Positions 33,525 to 42,786 of a stretch of DNA of 64,000 nt are shown in pieces. The translations under genes and the position numbers were made by a program. Each line of letters starts with the position of its first letter. Positions within the stretch are counted from its first letter, which is position 1. The notes under the pieces are model-generated. The model was not told the origin of the DNA, searched no databases, and worked only from the letters and a program-made list of their open reading frames with translations. Location: contig JAGYIQ010000002.1 of assembly GCA_018402565.1 (NCBI GenBank), positions 372,001 to 436,000 of the forward strand, in the 5' to 3' direction. The DNA comes from Pirellulaceae bacterium. GTDB taxonomy: Bacteria; Planctomycetota; Planctomycetia; Pirellulales; Pirellulaceae.

Positions 33525-34082
33525 ATGTCTTTTTCGCAAATATCGGCAAACGATCTATTGCAGCATCGACAAGCCAATCCAACGTTGGAGTTGATCGATG
33601 TCAGAACGCCGGCGGAGTTCCGTTCGTTGCGGATTGAGTTTGCTCAGAACATCCCCTTGGATCGTTTGGCCCCATCGGGCTTGTTGGCGGAGCGAAATGG
33701 CCAGGCCGATGAACCGCTGTATGTGGTTTGCTTGAGTGGTGGCCGCAGCAAGCTGGCCTGCGAAAAGTTGGTGGCAGCTGGTTTTCGCAATGTGGTCAAT
33801 GTCGCCGGCGGAACCAAGGCCTGTGCGACTGCTGGCTTGCCGGTCATTCGCAGCGGCAGCAACTGGTCGTTGGAGCGTCAAACGCGGATCGCGATCGGGT
33901 CCTTGGTCTTGTTAGGAGCGGTGCTGGGCTACACCGTCCACGCGGGCTTCTACGGTCTGTCGGCGTTTATGGGCCTGGGCTTGATCTTCGCCGGGCTGAC
34001 CGACAGTTGTGCGATGGGCCTGATGATTGCCCAACTGCCCTGGAATCGGAGCACTTCGGGATCCGGCACCTGCCAAATTTGA
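33525..34082 (+). CDS. Membrane-anchored rhodanese (YgaP-like)
   Basis: 185 residues. Residues 1-110 are a rhodanese domain with LELIDVRTPAEFRSLRI and the active-site loop CLSGGRS with Cys69. Residues ~122-160 contain two closely spaced membrane spans (IAIGSLVLLGAVLGYTV, LSAFMGLGLIFAGLTDSCAM), as in YgaP, where the rhodanese faces the cytoplasm. It would transfer sulfane sulfur to thiol acceptors or cyanide at the membrane. AAAGGAACC precedes the ATG at 33525; upstream frame is not used. It is 109 bp behind the ArsR gene. The final codons Cys-Gln-Ile and stop (TGCCAAATTTGA) are the first unit of a 16-bp tandem array. Confidence 0.88.
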   Translation: MSFSQISANDLLQHRQANPTLELIDVRTPAEFRSLRIEFAQNIPLDRLAPSGLLAERNGQADEPLYVVCLSGGRSKLACEKLVAAGFRNVVNVAGGTKACATAGLPVIRSGSNWSLERQTRIAIGSLVLLGAVLGYTVHAGFYGLSAFMGLGLIFAGLTDSCAMGLMIAQLPWNRSTSGSGTCQI

Positions 34083-34182
34083 GCTGGGCCAAATTTGAGC
34101 TGTGCCAAATTTGAGCTGCGCCAAGTTTGAGCAGTGGCAAATTTGAACTGCGTCAAGTTTGAACTGTGGTTAGTTTGAGTTG
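34071..34182. repeat. 16-bp tandem array seeded at the rhodanese stop
   Basis: Seven units of 16 bp (34071, 34087, 34103, 34119, 34135, 34151, 34167), consensus TGCCAAATTTGAGCTG. The first unit comprises the last three codons and the TGA stop of the rhodanese gene plus four bases. Units diverge progressively with distance from the gene. Confidence 0.95.
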
Positions 34183-34288
34183 GAGCTAGTCAGACCTCCG
34201 CCGCTGGGGAACGGTCGCATGCCAAGCGGGAGCGTTCCGACGGGGCGTGGCGAGTTCTGCGAGTTCTGCCAGTTCGGGGTGGGGCGGA

Positions 34289-35092
34289 TTACCAGGCCGA
34301 GGTTTGTTTGGCGGGGGGAGCGACCGCAAGGTCGGTCGATTGGTTGACCAATTCGCCGGGCACTGGGTCCAAGCCTGGTTGCCCCAACTCGACGAAGTAG
34401 GTATCGCGGCCGTTGCGTTTGGCGGCGTAGAGAGCGAGGTCCGCTCGTTTGATCAACGCGTCGCTGTTTTCGTTGGGCTGGACTTCGGCCAGGCCTTGGC
34501 TGATGGTGACTTTGAGCAGTCGATCTTGGCTGGCGATGACCATACCCGTGACTGCCTCGCGAACTCGCATGGCGGCGATGACAGCCCGATCGATGGTGGT
34601 ATCGGGCAGGATCGCCAAAAATTCTTCGCCACCTTGCCGGAAGAGGATATCGACATCGCGGAGTGTGGCGGCGATGGTTTTGGCCAAGGACTGCAGGACG
34701 CGATCTCCCACATCATGGCCGTGGACATCATTGATCGACTTGAAGTGATCGACATCGAAAATGAGCACTGAAAACGGGGTACCATAACGGCGGTGGATCG
34801 CCAGGCGCCGATAAAGTTCGGAGTCCATCAAGCGTCGGTTACCCAAACCGGTCAACGGATCGGTGGTCGCAAATTCCTGCAGACGCGAATTCTCAGATTC
34901 CGCTTTCTGTCGCCATTTCTCGGAAACAAAGAAGCCCAAGATCAGGCCGATGGAACCGCCGTTGACGAATCCCGACGAGTACGGAGGCGCCAGATACAAC
35001 ATTCCTGCCGCGATGCTGGTGATACAGATAATGGCCAACACGCGGAGGAACATGTAGCGAGTAGCAACTGGGTCTGCAGGTCGATTCAGCAT
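34289..35092 (-). CDS. Membrane-bound diguanylate cyclase (GGDEF)
   Basis: 267 residues. Two membrane spans (about 14-36 and 43-56) precede a GGDEF domain: ATTDPLTGLGNRR at about 75-87, FDVDHFKSINDVHGHDVGD at 112-130 and the active-site GGEEF at 154-158. RDVD at 145-148 lies five residues before the GGEEF motif, an intact RxxD inhibitory site, so the enzyme should make cyclic di-GMP and be feedback-inhibited by it. No sensory domain is present besides the short membrane part. It is transcribed alone. The C-terminal tail after the catalytic domain (VPGELVNQSTDLAVAPPAKQ) is not conserved in the family. Confidence 0.93.
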   Translation of the reverse strand: MLNRPADPVATRYMFLRVLAIICITSIAAGMLYLAPPYSSGFVNGGSIGLILGFFVSEKWRQKAESENSRLQEFATTDPLTGLGNRRLMDSELYRRLAIHRRYGTPFSVLIFDVDHFKSINDVHGHDVGDRVLQSLAKTIAATLRDVDILFRQGGEEFLAILPDTTIDRAVIAAMRVREAVTGMVIASQDRLLKVTISQGLAEVQPNENSDALIKRADLALYAAKRNGRDTYFVELGQPGLDPVPGELVNQSTDLAVAPPAKQTSAW

Positions 35093-35341
35093 AGGATTGG
35101 TCGATTAGCGAGAGTCATTGGAAACAGACGCGATGGCGTTCCGGTGCGGTTCGCTCACCGGGAACCCTAGATTGCAAATCTTGGTGCGGGATGGAAAATC
35201 AACGGAAAACGGCGTCGCGTTAGATCTGTAGCGATTGTGACGTGGGTTTGAGCGAAAGTTTCCGATTGTATGCTTGGGTTTGGCGTGAATGCCACAATTA
35301 ATCAGGCGTGGGACGGGGTAATCAGGGGTGGGACCGCAGCA

Positions 35342-36553
35342 TTAATCCGCACGATAAAGGCGAGATTCTCGCTGCAACTCGGTCAACTTGGCTTCCAGAC
35401 GCGTTTGGATGGCCTGGATCAGGGGGTCCCCGTTGCTCGACTTTTCTCGTTTGGGGGAGACCTCAATGGCGGTATCCACGTCGATGACGACCTTGAGTTG
35501 GCCATGCACGCGAGCCCGATCGGTGAGATCTTCTTCGAACTTTTCAACCGTCTCCAAGATCCGATCGACCGAGGGGAACTCGGTCAAGTAATGCTCGGGA
35601 TAACAATCGATTTGCTGAGCCAAATAGGTGTCTTCGATCATTTGCCAATAGCGAGCACGTTCGGCCGAGTCTTTCTCCTGCGTCATTTGCGGAAATATTT
35701 TCATACGCAGATTTTTGATTCGCACGGCCACACCGTCCTGGCGGTGCCCTCCCAACCACTGTTCTTCCAGCGGGTGCAGCAGGTGATTGACCATTTGGGT
35801 TTGACGTTGTCGCAACGTCCGTCCCTCCATGTGACTCAAGCCGTACTGCATTTCCTTCAGTGTCAGCAGGGCATTGCCCACCAGAATGATGCGGCGAATC
35901 AGCGGCAGATGGCGATTGGGCCGCCACGTCAGCTTGTGCTCGATGGCCTCCAAGACTTGTTGGCAGGCCTGCTCGACGTTCCCCTGGTAGAGATATCGCA
36001 GCGCGACGGGGTGCACGACCACCGCCCCCGTGTCCTGCCGTCGCTTGGCCGCCGTCCGCGCGATGAAGGCTGGCCCCTCCATCAGGGCCATCAAGCGATC
36101 GTTCGTGCGGCTGGTGGTTCCCTCTGGAAAGATCAACAAGGGTCGTTTGGCCTCGGTCAGGACCTCCACGGCGGCGTCCACCGCCTGGCGATCCAGTCCT
36201 TCGCGGTGCACACTGAAGGCACCGGCCGCTCGCAGTACCCAGTGCCGCAGTCTCCCCTGATGAAACAGATGCCAACTGGCCATAATATAAAACAGGCAGG
36301 GTGTCTCGCGGGCGACAAAGGCCATGGCCACCGGATCGGCCGACCGCGGGTGATTGGGAGCCAACACGACGCCGTGCCCCGCCCGCAGTGAGGCTCGCAG
36401 GTGGTCCAAATTGCGACACTCCCAGTCGATCACGCCGTGCTCGCGGGCCAAGTGCCGTTGGAACAACCCGGACCAGCCCAAGCAGTGGGCCACGAAATCC
36501 GAACGCAGCGGCGGCACAAATGAATAAGGCTTGTCGACGAACACGTTTTGCAT
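35342..36553 (-). CDS. PlsC-type acyltransferase
   Basis: 403 residues from the ATG at 36553. The catalytic block 1 is NHPRSAD (the HX4D motif) at about residue 81-87, and block 3 is LLIFPEGTTSR, the glycerol-3-phosphate-binding FPEGT motif, at about 150-160. These are the hallmarks of 1-acylglycerol-3-phosphate acyltransferases, which add the second acyl chain to make phosphatidic acid. The C-terminal ~200 residues (from ~200 on) are an extension with no assigned domain, containing LEEQWLGGHRQDGV and predicted helices. The gene starts back to back with cinA, 37 bp apart, so the two promoters must overlap. No clear Shine-Dalgarno is seen. Confidence 0.82.
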   Translation of the reverse strand: MQNVFVDKPYSFVPPLRSDFVAHCLGWSGLFQRHLAREHGVIDWECRNLDHLRASLRAGHGVVLAPNHPRSADPVAMAFVARETPCLFYIMASWHLFHQGRLRHWVLRAAGAFSVHREGLDRQAVDAAVEVLTEAKRPLLIFPEGTTSRTNDRLMALMEGPAFIARTAAKRRQDTGAVVVHPVALRYLYQGNVEQACQQVLEAIEHKLTWRPNRHLPLIRRIILVGNALLTLKEMQYGLSHMEGRTLRQRQTQMVNHLLHPLEEQWLGGHRQDGVAVRIKNLRMKIFPQMTQEKDSAERARYWQMIEDTYLAQQIDCYPEHYLTEFPSVDRILETVEKFEEDLTDRARVHGQLKVVIDVDTAIEVSPKREKSSNGDPLIQAIQTRLEAKLTELQRESRLYRAD

Positions 36554-36590
36554 GGTTCGGCCATTCAACCCAACTGTAGGAGACGCGCGG

Positions 36591-37145
36591 ATGAGCGAAG
36601 CAGTCCTGAACGAAACCGCTCGACGACTAGTAGAGTGTCTCGGTCGCCGTCAAATCAAGGTGGTGTTGGCGGAAAGTTGCACTTGCGGCCGCGTCGCCGC
36701 GGCCCTGGGTTTGGTGTCGGGTGTCAGTCGCTTTCTCTGCGGAGCCTTGGTCGTCTATCGACCAGCCTCCAAGATCCAATGGTTGGGACTTGACCCGCAG
36801 TGGCTGGAGCACGTCTCCCCGGAAAGCCTGGCCTGCTCTCGGGCCCTGGCCGAGTCCGCCTTGCGGTTGACGCCCGAAGCGGACCTGGCCCTGGCCATCA
36901 CCGGTGACTTGGACCCGACCGCCCCCGCCCACAAGCAGGGGCGAGTATTTTTGGCTTTGGCTATACGAGGGACGGCCGATCTCCAGCCGCTGGCCGTACC
37001 CCTGTCCGGGGTGGAACGCGAACTTCAATTGCAAGCTGCGGATCGCGGCCAACGGCAAGCAGAGGCGGCCCAACGGCTACTCGAGTTGGGGCTCGAGTGG
37101 CTAGAATTGGACCCAGCAACCAACGTCGCACTCGCTGAAACTTGA
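36591..37145 (+). CDS. CinA C-terminal domain (nicotinamide-nucleotide amidase)
   Basis: 184 residues forming a single CinA C-terminal domain (PncC): LAESCTCGRVAAALGLVSGVSRFLCGALVVY, the conserved Ser/Cys-containing loop, followed by SKIQWLGLDPQWLEHV, ALAITGDLDP and GRVFLALA. PncC hydrolyses nicotinamide mononucleotide to nicotinate mononucleotide in pyridine-nucleotide salvage. Unlike full CinA, there is no N-terminal COG1058 domain. The ATG at 36591 follows TAGGAGACG. The downstream synthetase gene starts 4 bp later, so they are probably co-transcribed, though no functional link is obvious. Confidence 0.85.
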   Translation: MSEAVLNETARRLVECLGRRQIKVVLAESCTCGRVAAALGLVSGVSRFLCGALVVYRPASKIQWLGLDPQWLEHVSPESLACSRALAESALRLTPEADLALAITGDLDPTAPAHKQGRVFLALAIRGTADLQPLAVPLSGVERELQLQAADRGQRQAEAAQRLLELGLEWLELDPATNVALAET

Positions 37146-37149
37146 AACC

Positions 37150-39288
37150 ATGAACTCATCGAACCATCCTTTATTTGAAGCACTTGGTGCTCTCCAGAGC
37201 CTACCCCCGTCCCAGCGCTGGGCCAGCATCGCGGCTCGCGCGATAAAGACTGGGGCAACCTGTGAACAGTGCCACGCCTTGTGGGAGGCGGCGTTCCACG
37301 ATTGGAAGTCCGACGATGGGCCCCCGCCGATTTGGACGCCCTCATCCGTGGATGTCGCCCGCGCCAATCTGACGGAGTTCCTGGCGATGCACCGCCTGCG
37401 AGATTTGCCCGCTCTGCGGCATTGGTCAACGGCTGCCCCCGCAGACTTCTGGCGAGCGGTCTGTCAAAAATTGCAGATTCGCTGGGCCGAGCCCCCCAAC
37501 CACTGGCTGGACTTGAGCCACGGCCTGGAGCGAGCCGTATGGGCCCGCGATGCTCGGCTGAACATCGTCTTGAGCTGCTTGCCGGAATTGCAGTCGGAGC
37601 TGGTCGAGGCGAGCCACGTGGCTTGGCCTGCCGCTGAGCCACTCGATCCGCAACGGCCCGTGATGCAATGGCAGAGTGCCAACGGGCCACTGGAGAGCAT
37701 TTCAGCGCATCAACTTGCTAGGCAAGTCCAGCGATTGGCCGTGCATTGGCAAGCGGCCGGTTGGAGCGGTCGCCGCGTCGCGTTGCTGCTGCCCATGTCG
37801 CCGATTGGTGTGGCCGTCTACCTGACGGCCCTGTATTGCGGCTCGACGGTGATCTCGATCGCCGACAGCTTCTCTGCACCGGAGATCGCCAATCGCTTGC
37901 GACTGGCGGAGGCCGAGGTGGTGGTCACGATGGATGCCCTCACCCGTGGCGGCAAGCGTTTGCCCTTGCTGCCACGCGTTCATCAAGCCACGGACTTGGC
38001 CTGCTTGGTCATTGGAGCCGTGGATGGGCGGGGGGCGACGGATTGGGATGGCCCGTGGCTCAGCGAGAGGGCCATTGGCTTGCGATCGCAGGACTGGGAC
38101 TGGAACGATTGGTTGGCTCAAGCAACCAATCCGAGCTGGGGCTCGGCCGAGTCTCTGCCTACGTCCGCTGGCCTTGTGGCGGCGGATAGCCCGATCCACT
38201 TGCTCTTCTCCTCCGGTACGACGGGTGATCCCAAGGTGATTCCCTGGACACCTTTAACTCCGATCAAATGCGCGGCCGACGGCTACTTCCACCAGGACCT
38301 GCATGCGGACGATGTGGTGGCGTGGCCCACCAGCTTGGGTTGGATGATGGGGCCTTGGCTAATTTTTGCTACGTTGATCAACCGATCGGCCATGGCCCTG
38401 TTCGAAGATGCCCCGTTGGGGTCCGATTTTGGTCGCTTTGTGCAGGACGCACGCGTCACGGTCCTGGGTTTGGTTCCTTCGATCGTCAAATCCTGGCGTG
38501 CGACCCGCGCCATGGAGGGTTTCGATTGGTCGCAGATCCGACAGTTCAGTAGCACGGGCGAAAGCAGTCAGCGTGAAGATTATTTCTATCTTTCATGGTT
38601 GGCCGGTTTTAAACCCATTATCGAATACTGCGGTGGTACAGAAATAGGCGGTGGTTACATCTCCTCCACAGTTCTGGAGCCCAATGCGCCGGCGACGTTC
38701 ACCGGCCCCGCCATTGGACTGGATGTGGAGATCTTAGACGTGGATGGGCAACCGGCCGACGAGGGCGAACTGTACATCGTGCCACCATCGATTGGTTTGT
38801 CGCAGTCGCTGCTCAATCGCGACCACTACACGACCTATTACGCTGAAGCACCTCGCTCGCCGTCGACCGGTCGCCCCCTGAGAAAACATGGCGATCACTT
38901 CCGGCGTTTGCCCAGCGGCTACTACGAAGCCGGTGGTCGTACGGACGACACGATGAATCTGGGCGGCATCAAGGTCTCCTCTTTGGAACTGGAACGCATC
39001 ATCAATCGCGTTCCTGGGGTGCGAGAGTCGGCGGCGGTGGCCTGCTCACTGGCCGGTGGCCCTGATCAATTGGTCGTGTTCTTGGTACTGGTTCCAAGTA
39101 CAGAAGCGACAGCGGAGAGCCAGTGGCTGGCGCGTCTGAACCAAGCGATCCGCGAGGAGCTAAATCCGTTGTTCAAAGCCAGCCAACTCAGTATTGTCGC
39201 GGAGCTGCCACGGACCGCCAGTAACAAGATTTTGCGGCGGACACTCCGCGACCAATGGCAGAAGGCTGGCGCAGCGAAGTCTGACTGA
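37150..39288 (+). CDS. AMP-forming acyl-CoA synthetase
   Basis: 712 residues of the adenylate-forming superfamily, most like the acetoacetyl-CoA synthetase/plant AAE17-18 branch. The P-loop is LLFSSGTTGDPK at 351-362; further core motifs are YCGGTEIGGGYIS, GYYEAGGRTDDTMNLGG and, near the C-terminus, Lys693 in SNKILRRTL, the lysine needed for adenylate formation. The N-terminal ~180 residues are a less conserved extension. It activates a carboxylic acid with ATP and joins it to CoA; the acid cannot be predicted. It overlaps nothing but follows cinA by 4 bp and precedes recG by 127 bp. Confidence 0.85.
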   Translation: MNSSNHPLFEALGALQSLPPSQRWASIAARAIKTGATCEQCHALWEAAFHDWKSDDGPPPIWTPSSVDVARANLTEFLAMHRLRDLPALRHWSTAAPADFWRAVCQKLQIRWAEPPNHWLDLSHGLERAVWARDARLNIVLSCLPELQSELVEASHVAWPAAEPLDPQRPVMQWQSANGPLESISAHQLARQVQRLAVHWQAAGWSGRRVALLLPMSPIGVAVYLTALYCGSTVISIADSFSAPEIANRLRLAEAEVVVTMDALTRGGKRLPLLPRVHQATDLACLVIGAVDGRGATDWDGPWLSERAIGLRSQDWDWNDWLAQATNPSWGSAESLPTSAGLVAADSPIHLLFSSGTTGDPKVIPWTPLTPIKCAADGYFHQDLHADDVVAWPTSLGWMMGPWLIFATLINRSAMALFEDAPLGSDFGRFVQDARVTVLGLVPSIVKSWRATRAMEGFDWSQIRQFSSTGESSQREDYFYLSWLAGFKPIIEYCGGTEIGGGYISSTVLEPNAPATFTGPAIGLDVEILDVDGQPADEGELYIVPPSIGLSQSLLNRDHYTTYYAEAPRSPSTGRPLRKHGDHFRRLPSGYYEAGGRTDDTMNLGGIKVSSLELERIINRVPGVRESAAVACSLAGGPDQLVVFLVLVPSTEATAESQWLARLNQAIREELNPLFKASQLSIVAELPRTASNKILRRTLRDQWQKAGAAKSD

Positions 39289-39415
39289 CGGATCTTGGCC
39301 GAGAACCGTCGACGCGTGGGAAGTCGAGTCGCCGATCGCCTACTACGTTCCTCGGTTGAATTCGGCTAGAATTCCAGCCAAAGTTTTGTACCGCCTTGGC
39401 AGTCGGAGTGTGGCG

Positions 39416-41602
39416 ATGACATCACGTCCATTGGGAACTAAAGACTTGCTGCGTCCGCTGCAGTTTGTCGCTGGGATCGGTCCGGACCGCGCCGACCTGC
39501 TGGCCAAGCTCCAGCTGCGCAACGTGGCGGATGTTCTGTTCTATTTCCCCCGCACTTACGAGGACCTGACGACCACCGTCAAGATTGCCGATTTGGTTCC
39601 CGGAACGGAGGCCACGATCGTGGGCATTGTCCACTCCATCGAACGGCAAGTCACGCGGGCTGGCAAGGTGATCGTCGGGATCCTGATCGAGCAGGATGGC
39701 GAACTGATGCGGGCCCTGTGGTTCAATCCGACCTTTGGCATCCGCGACCTACAAAAGGGGACCTGGGTGGCCGTCCGGGGAACGCCGAAACGCAAGACCA
39801 TGCGGTGGGAGATGGTCCACCCGAAAGTCCTGCGACTGGACTTGCCCACCGCGCCGCCAATCGAGACCCTCGGGCAACATCGAGGCCCTGGGGCCGACGT
39901 GGCAGCCGCCAGTTCCCGTGGGGACGAGAATCAGAACAACGATTCGATCTGGCTGGGAACCTATCGCCCGGTGTATGGCTTGACCGAGGGATTGAACCAG
40001 CGCGAAATGCGGAAGATCGCCACAAATGTCGTGCGACGTTTTGCCGATTTGCTGGAGGAGGCTTTGACGCCAGACTTGATCGAGCGACACGGCCTGTGCG
40101 GGATCACCCAAGCCGTCCGCGGGATCCACTGCCCACAACAGGCCAGCGATGTGACCGTGGCCCAAGCGCGGCTGGTCTATCAAGAACTGTTCGCCCTGCA
40201 GTTGGGCTTGGCCATGCGCCGCTATCGCATGACCGCTCAGGCTCAGGCGCCGGTTTTGATCGACAGCGAAAAAATTCGCGGGCGGATCCTGCGTCTGTTC
40301 CCCTTCGAATTGACCATGGATCAACTTCAGGCCATCGATCAGGTGGCCCTGGACATGGGGCGAAACGTTCCCATGAATCGCATGCTGCAAGGCGATGTCG
40401 GCAGCGGTAAAACCGTTGTCGCCGTGTACAGCATGTTGCTCTGCGTGGCCCATGGTTATCAAGCCGCGTTGATGGCCCCTACCGAGATCCTGGCGCGACA
40501 ACATTTCCAGACATTGCGCCGACAACTCAAGTCCAGCCGCGTCCGCATGGCTCTGCTGACGGGTTCTACACCCGCCGCCGAACGGCTGAAGATCGAACAG
40601 GACCTGGCCAGCGGTAACCTGGATATCGTCATCGGCACGCAAACCCTGGTTCGCGGTCAGATCCCCTGGCAGAAATTGGGGCTGGTGATCATCGACGAAG
40701 GGCACAAGTTTGGCGTCAAGCAACGAGCCCAGCTCAAGCAGGGTGGCTGCGACCCGCACTACTTGGTGATGACCGCGACCCCCATCCCACGCAGCGCGGC
40801 CATGACGCTGTTCGGCGATCTGGACCTGTCAGTCATTCGTCAAACGCCCCCCGGTCGGCAACCGGTCAAATCTTACTTGGTGGAAGTCGAGAAACGGGAT
40901 TCCTGGTGGCAGTTTTTGCGACAGCAAGCGGCGTCGGGGCGACAGGCCTTTATCGTGGTGCCACGGATCGAGGCCCAATCGGATGACGAACAGACTGCGA
41001 CGGCGACGGGTGTTTTCGCCGAATTGACAGCCGGAGTGCTGCAGGGGCTCCGCGTCGAATTGCTGCATGGGCAGATGTCGTCGGCCGATAAACAGCGGAT
41101 CATGACGTCCTTTCAGCGTGGCCTGACCCAGGTCCTGATCTCGACCACCGTCATCGAGGTCGGCATCGATGTGCCCAACGCCAACTGTCTGGCCATCTGC
41201 AGCCCCCAGCGACTCGGGCTGAGCCAGTTGCACCAGCTGCGGGGCCGCGTGGGACGCGGCCAACACGCCGGCTACGTGGGACTGGTCCTGGATGAAGACT
41301 GCCCGCAGGAAACGCGACAACGCCTGCAGCGATTCTGCCAGACGACCGACGGCTTCGAATTGGCCGAACTGGATTTACAGCTCCGCGGACCGGGCGACTT
41401 GTTCGGCACGCGGCAACATGGCCTACCACCGCTGTTGATCGCCGACCTGACACGGGACTACGATTGGTTGATCAAGGCTCGCAGCGATGCCCAATCTCTG
41501 GTACAAATCGACCCGGAACTGGCCGATCCCCAACGCAAACGTCTGCGGCAGTTGGTGCTGGCCAAATACGGTCGGATGCTGGAGCTGGGCGACGTCGGCT
41601 AG
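39416..41602 (+). CDS. recG: ATP-dependent DNA helicase RecG
   Basis: 728 residues from the ATG at 39416 (GGAG upstream; the frame extends 74 codons further but overlaps the previous gene). It has the OB-fold wedge domain (GTEATIVGIVHSIERQVTRAGKVIVGILIEQDG), Walker A GDVGSGKT at 326-333, motif Ia APTEILARQH, DEAH-box region IIDEGHKFGVKQRAQLK at 425-441, TATPIPRSAAM, and the C-terminal helicase lobe ending in RLGLSQLHQLRGRVGRGQ and the TRG region. RecG remodels stalled forks and Holliday junctions. The box reads DEGH where RecG normally has DEQH, and HKFGV replaces HRFGV. The downstream gap carries a single copy of a repeat found in tandem at 55.5 kb. Confidence 0.95.
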   Translation: MTSRPLGTKDLLRPLQFVAGIGPDRADLLAKLQLRNVADVLFYFPRTYEDLTTTVKIADLVPGTEATIVGIVHSIERQVTRAGKVIVGILIEQDGELMRALWFNPTFGIRDLQKGTWVAVRGTPKRKTMRWEMVHPKVLRLDLPTAPPIETLGQHRGPGADVAAASSRGDENQNNDSIWLGTYRPVYGLTEGLNQREMRKIATNVVRRFADLLEEALTPDLIERHGLCGITQAVRGIHCPQQASDVTVAQARLVYQELFALQLGLAMRRYRMTAQAQAPVLIDSEKIRGRILRLFPFELTMDQLQAIDQVALDMGRNVPMNRMLQGDVGSGKTVVAVYSMLLCVAHGYQAALMAPTEILARQHFQTLRRQLKSSRVRMALLTGSTPAAERLKIEQDLASGNLDIVIGTQTLVRGQIPWQKLGLVIIDEGHKFGVKQRAQLKQGGCDPHYLVMTATPIPRSAAMTLFGDLDLSVIRQTPPGRQPVKSYLVEVEKRDSWWQFLRQQAASGRQAFIVVPRIEAQSDDEQTATATGVFAELTAGVLQGLRVELLHGQMSSADKQRIMTSFQRGLTQVLISTTVIEVGIDVPNANCLAICSPQRLGLSQLHQLRGRVGRGQHAGYVGLVLDEDCPQETRQRLQRFCQTTDGFELAELDLQLRGPGDLFGTRQHGLPPLLIADLTRDYDWLIKARSDAQSLVQIDPELADPQRKRLRQLVLAKYGRMLELGDVG

Positions 41603-41615
41603 AAACGTTCCTCGA

Positions 41616-41642
41616 GTGAGCGGCAAGGCGCTAGCCGCCGGT
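41616..41642. repeat. Single copy of the 35-bp repeat core
   Basis: These 27 bp, starting GTGAGCGGCAAGG and ending TAGCCGCCGGT, are identical to the core of the tandem array at 55467-55704. It lies 13 bp after the recG stop. Its arms GCGGC/GCCGC form a hairpin followed by GGTTTTA, so it may act as the recG terminator. Confidence 0.85.
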
Positions 41643-41661
41643 TTTATCGGAAAAAAAACGC

Positions 41662-42786
41662 ATGAATGGCCCATTGTCGAAGTTCTGGTCCCGGTGGCTG
41701 CGGCCGGTGTTGTTTTGTGGCGACGCCGAACGCACCCACTACCGCGCCATGGCAGCCTTGTCAGCGGCGGCTCGCGTGCCGGGGATGTTGTCGCAGTTGA
41801 GTGCCCTGACGCGAGTGGCCGACGATCGCTTGGCCATGGAGGTCCTGGGGCACCGCCTGCCCAATCCCGTGGGCCTGGCCGCCGGCTTTGACAAAGATGC
41901 TCGTTGGCATCAGATCCTGTCGGCGCTGGGATTCGGCTTTATAGAAGTCGGCACGATCACCGACCTGCCGCAAGACGGCAACCCTAAACCGCGGTTGTTC
42001 CGCTTGCCTGCCGATCAAGCCCTGCTCAATCGTTTGGGCTTCAACAACGCCGGCGTCGCGGTCGCCCGACAACGACTGGAACGGCAACCGCCCAACGTGG
42101 TACTGGGCGTCAACATCGGCAAATCCAAAATCACGCCCAATGATCTGGCCAGCCACAGTTATCTGCAGAGCTTCACGCCGCTGTGGCCGTTCGCGCATTA
42201 CATCACGATCAACGTCAGTTCCCCCAACACACCGGGCCTACGAGCGTTGCAAGATCGCCAGCCGCTGTTTGAGTTGCTCCAGACCCTGCAGGCCGAAAAT
42301 CGGCGGTTGGCGACGGCGTTTGATCGCGCCCCCAAACCGGTCCTGGTCAAGATTGCGCCGGATTTGAACGACGCCCAGATCGAAGATGTGGTGGAGTTGG
42401 CCCTGGAGTTGGAACTGGCCGGCATTATCGCCACGAACACCACCATCCGCCGCGATGGGCTCCGCACACCCGCGGCCGAAGTACAAAAGTTGGGGGATGG
42501 CGGGATCTCTGGCCGGCCTGTCCACTCGCGAAGTTGCCAAGTCATCGAGCGGCTCTACCGTCGATCCGCAGGACGACTGACCCTCATCGGCGTGGGCGGG
42601 ATATTCAGCGGCGAAGACGCCTGGCAGATGATCGGAGCCGGTGCATCCTTGGTGCAAGTCTACACCGGCTTCGTCTACGGCGGGCCACTGATGGTGGCCG
42701 ACGTCAACCGCGGCTTGCTGGCCCTGTTGGAGCAACACGGCCTGCGACACCTGTCCGATTGGGTCGGCCAAGCGACTAGACCTTGA
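41662..42786 (+). CDS. pyrD: Dihydroorotate dehydrogenase (quinone), class 2
   Basis: 374 residues. Class 2 features are the N-terminal amphipathic membrane-contact region (SKFWSRWLRPVLFC), AAGFDKDARW, FIEVGTITDLPQDGNPKPRLFRL, NRLGFNN, VNIGKSK and the catalytic loop ITINVSSPNTPGLRALQ with Ser187 as the base. The FMN phosphate site is visible as IGVGGIFSGEDAWQMIGAGASLVQVYTGFVY. It oxidises dihydroorotate to orotate in pyrimidine synthesis, passing electrons to quinone at the membrane. The gene ends 11 bp inside the convergent peroxiredoxin gene on the other strand. Confidence 0.96.
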   Translation: MNGPLSKFWSRWLRPVLFCGDAERTHYRAMAALSAAARVPGMLSQLSALTRVADDRLAMEVLGHRLPNPVGLAAGFDKDARWHQILSALGFGFIEVGTITDLPQDGNPKPRLFRLPADQALLNRLGFNNAGVAVARQRLERQPPNVVLGVNIGKSKITPNDLASHSYLQSFTPLWPFAHYITINVSSPNTPGLRALQDRQPLFELLQTLQAENRRLATAFDRAPKPVLVKIAPDLNDAQIEDVVELALELELAGIIATNTTIRRDGLRTPAAEVQKLGDGGISGRPVHSRSCQVIERLYRRSAGRLTLIGVGGIFSGEDAWQMIGAGASLVQVYTGFVYGGPLMVADVNRGLLALLEQHGLRHLSDWVGQATRP

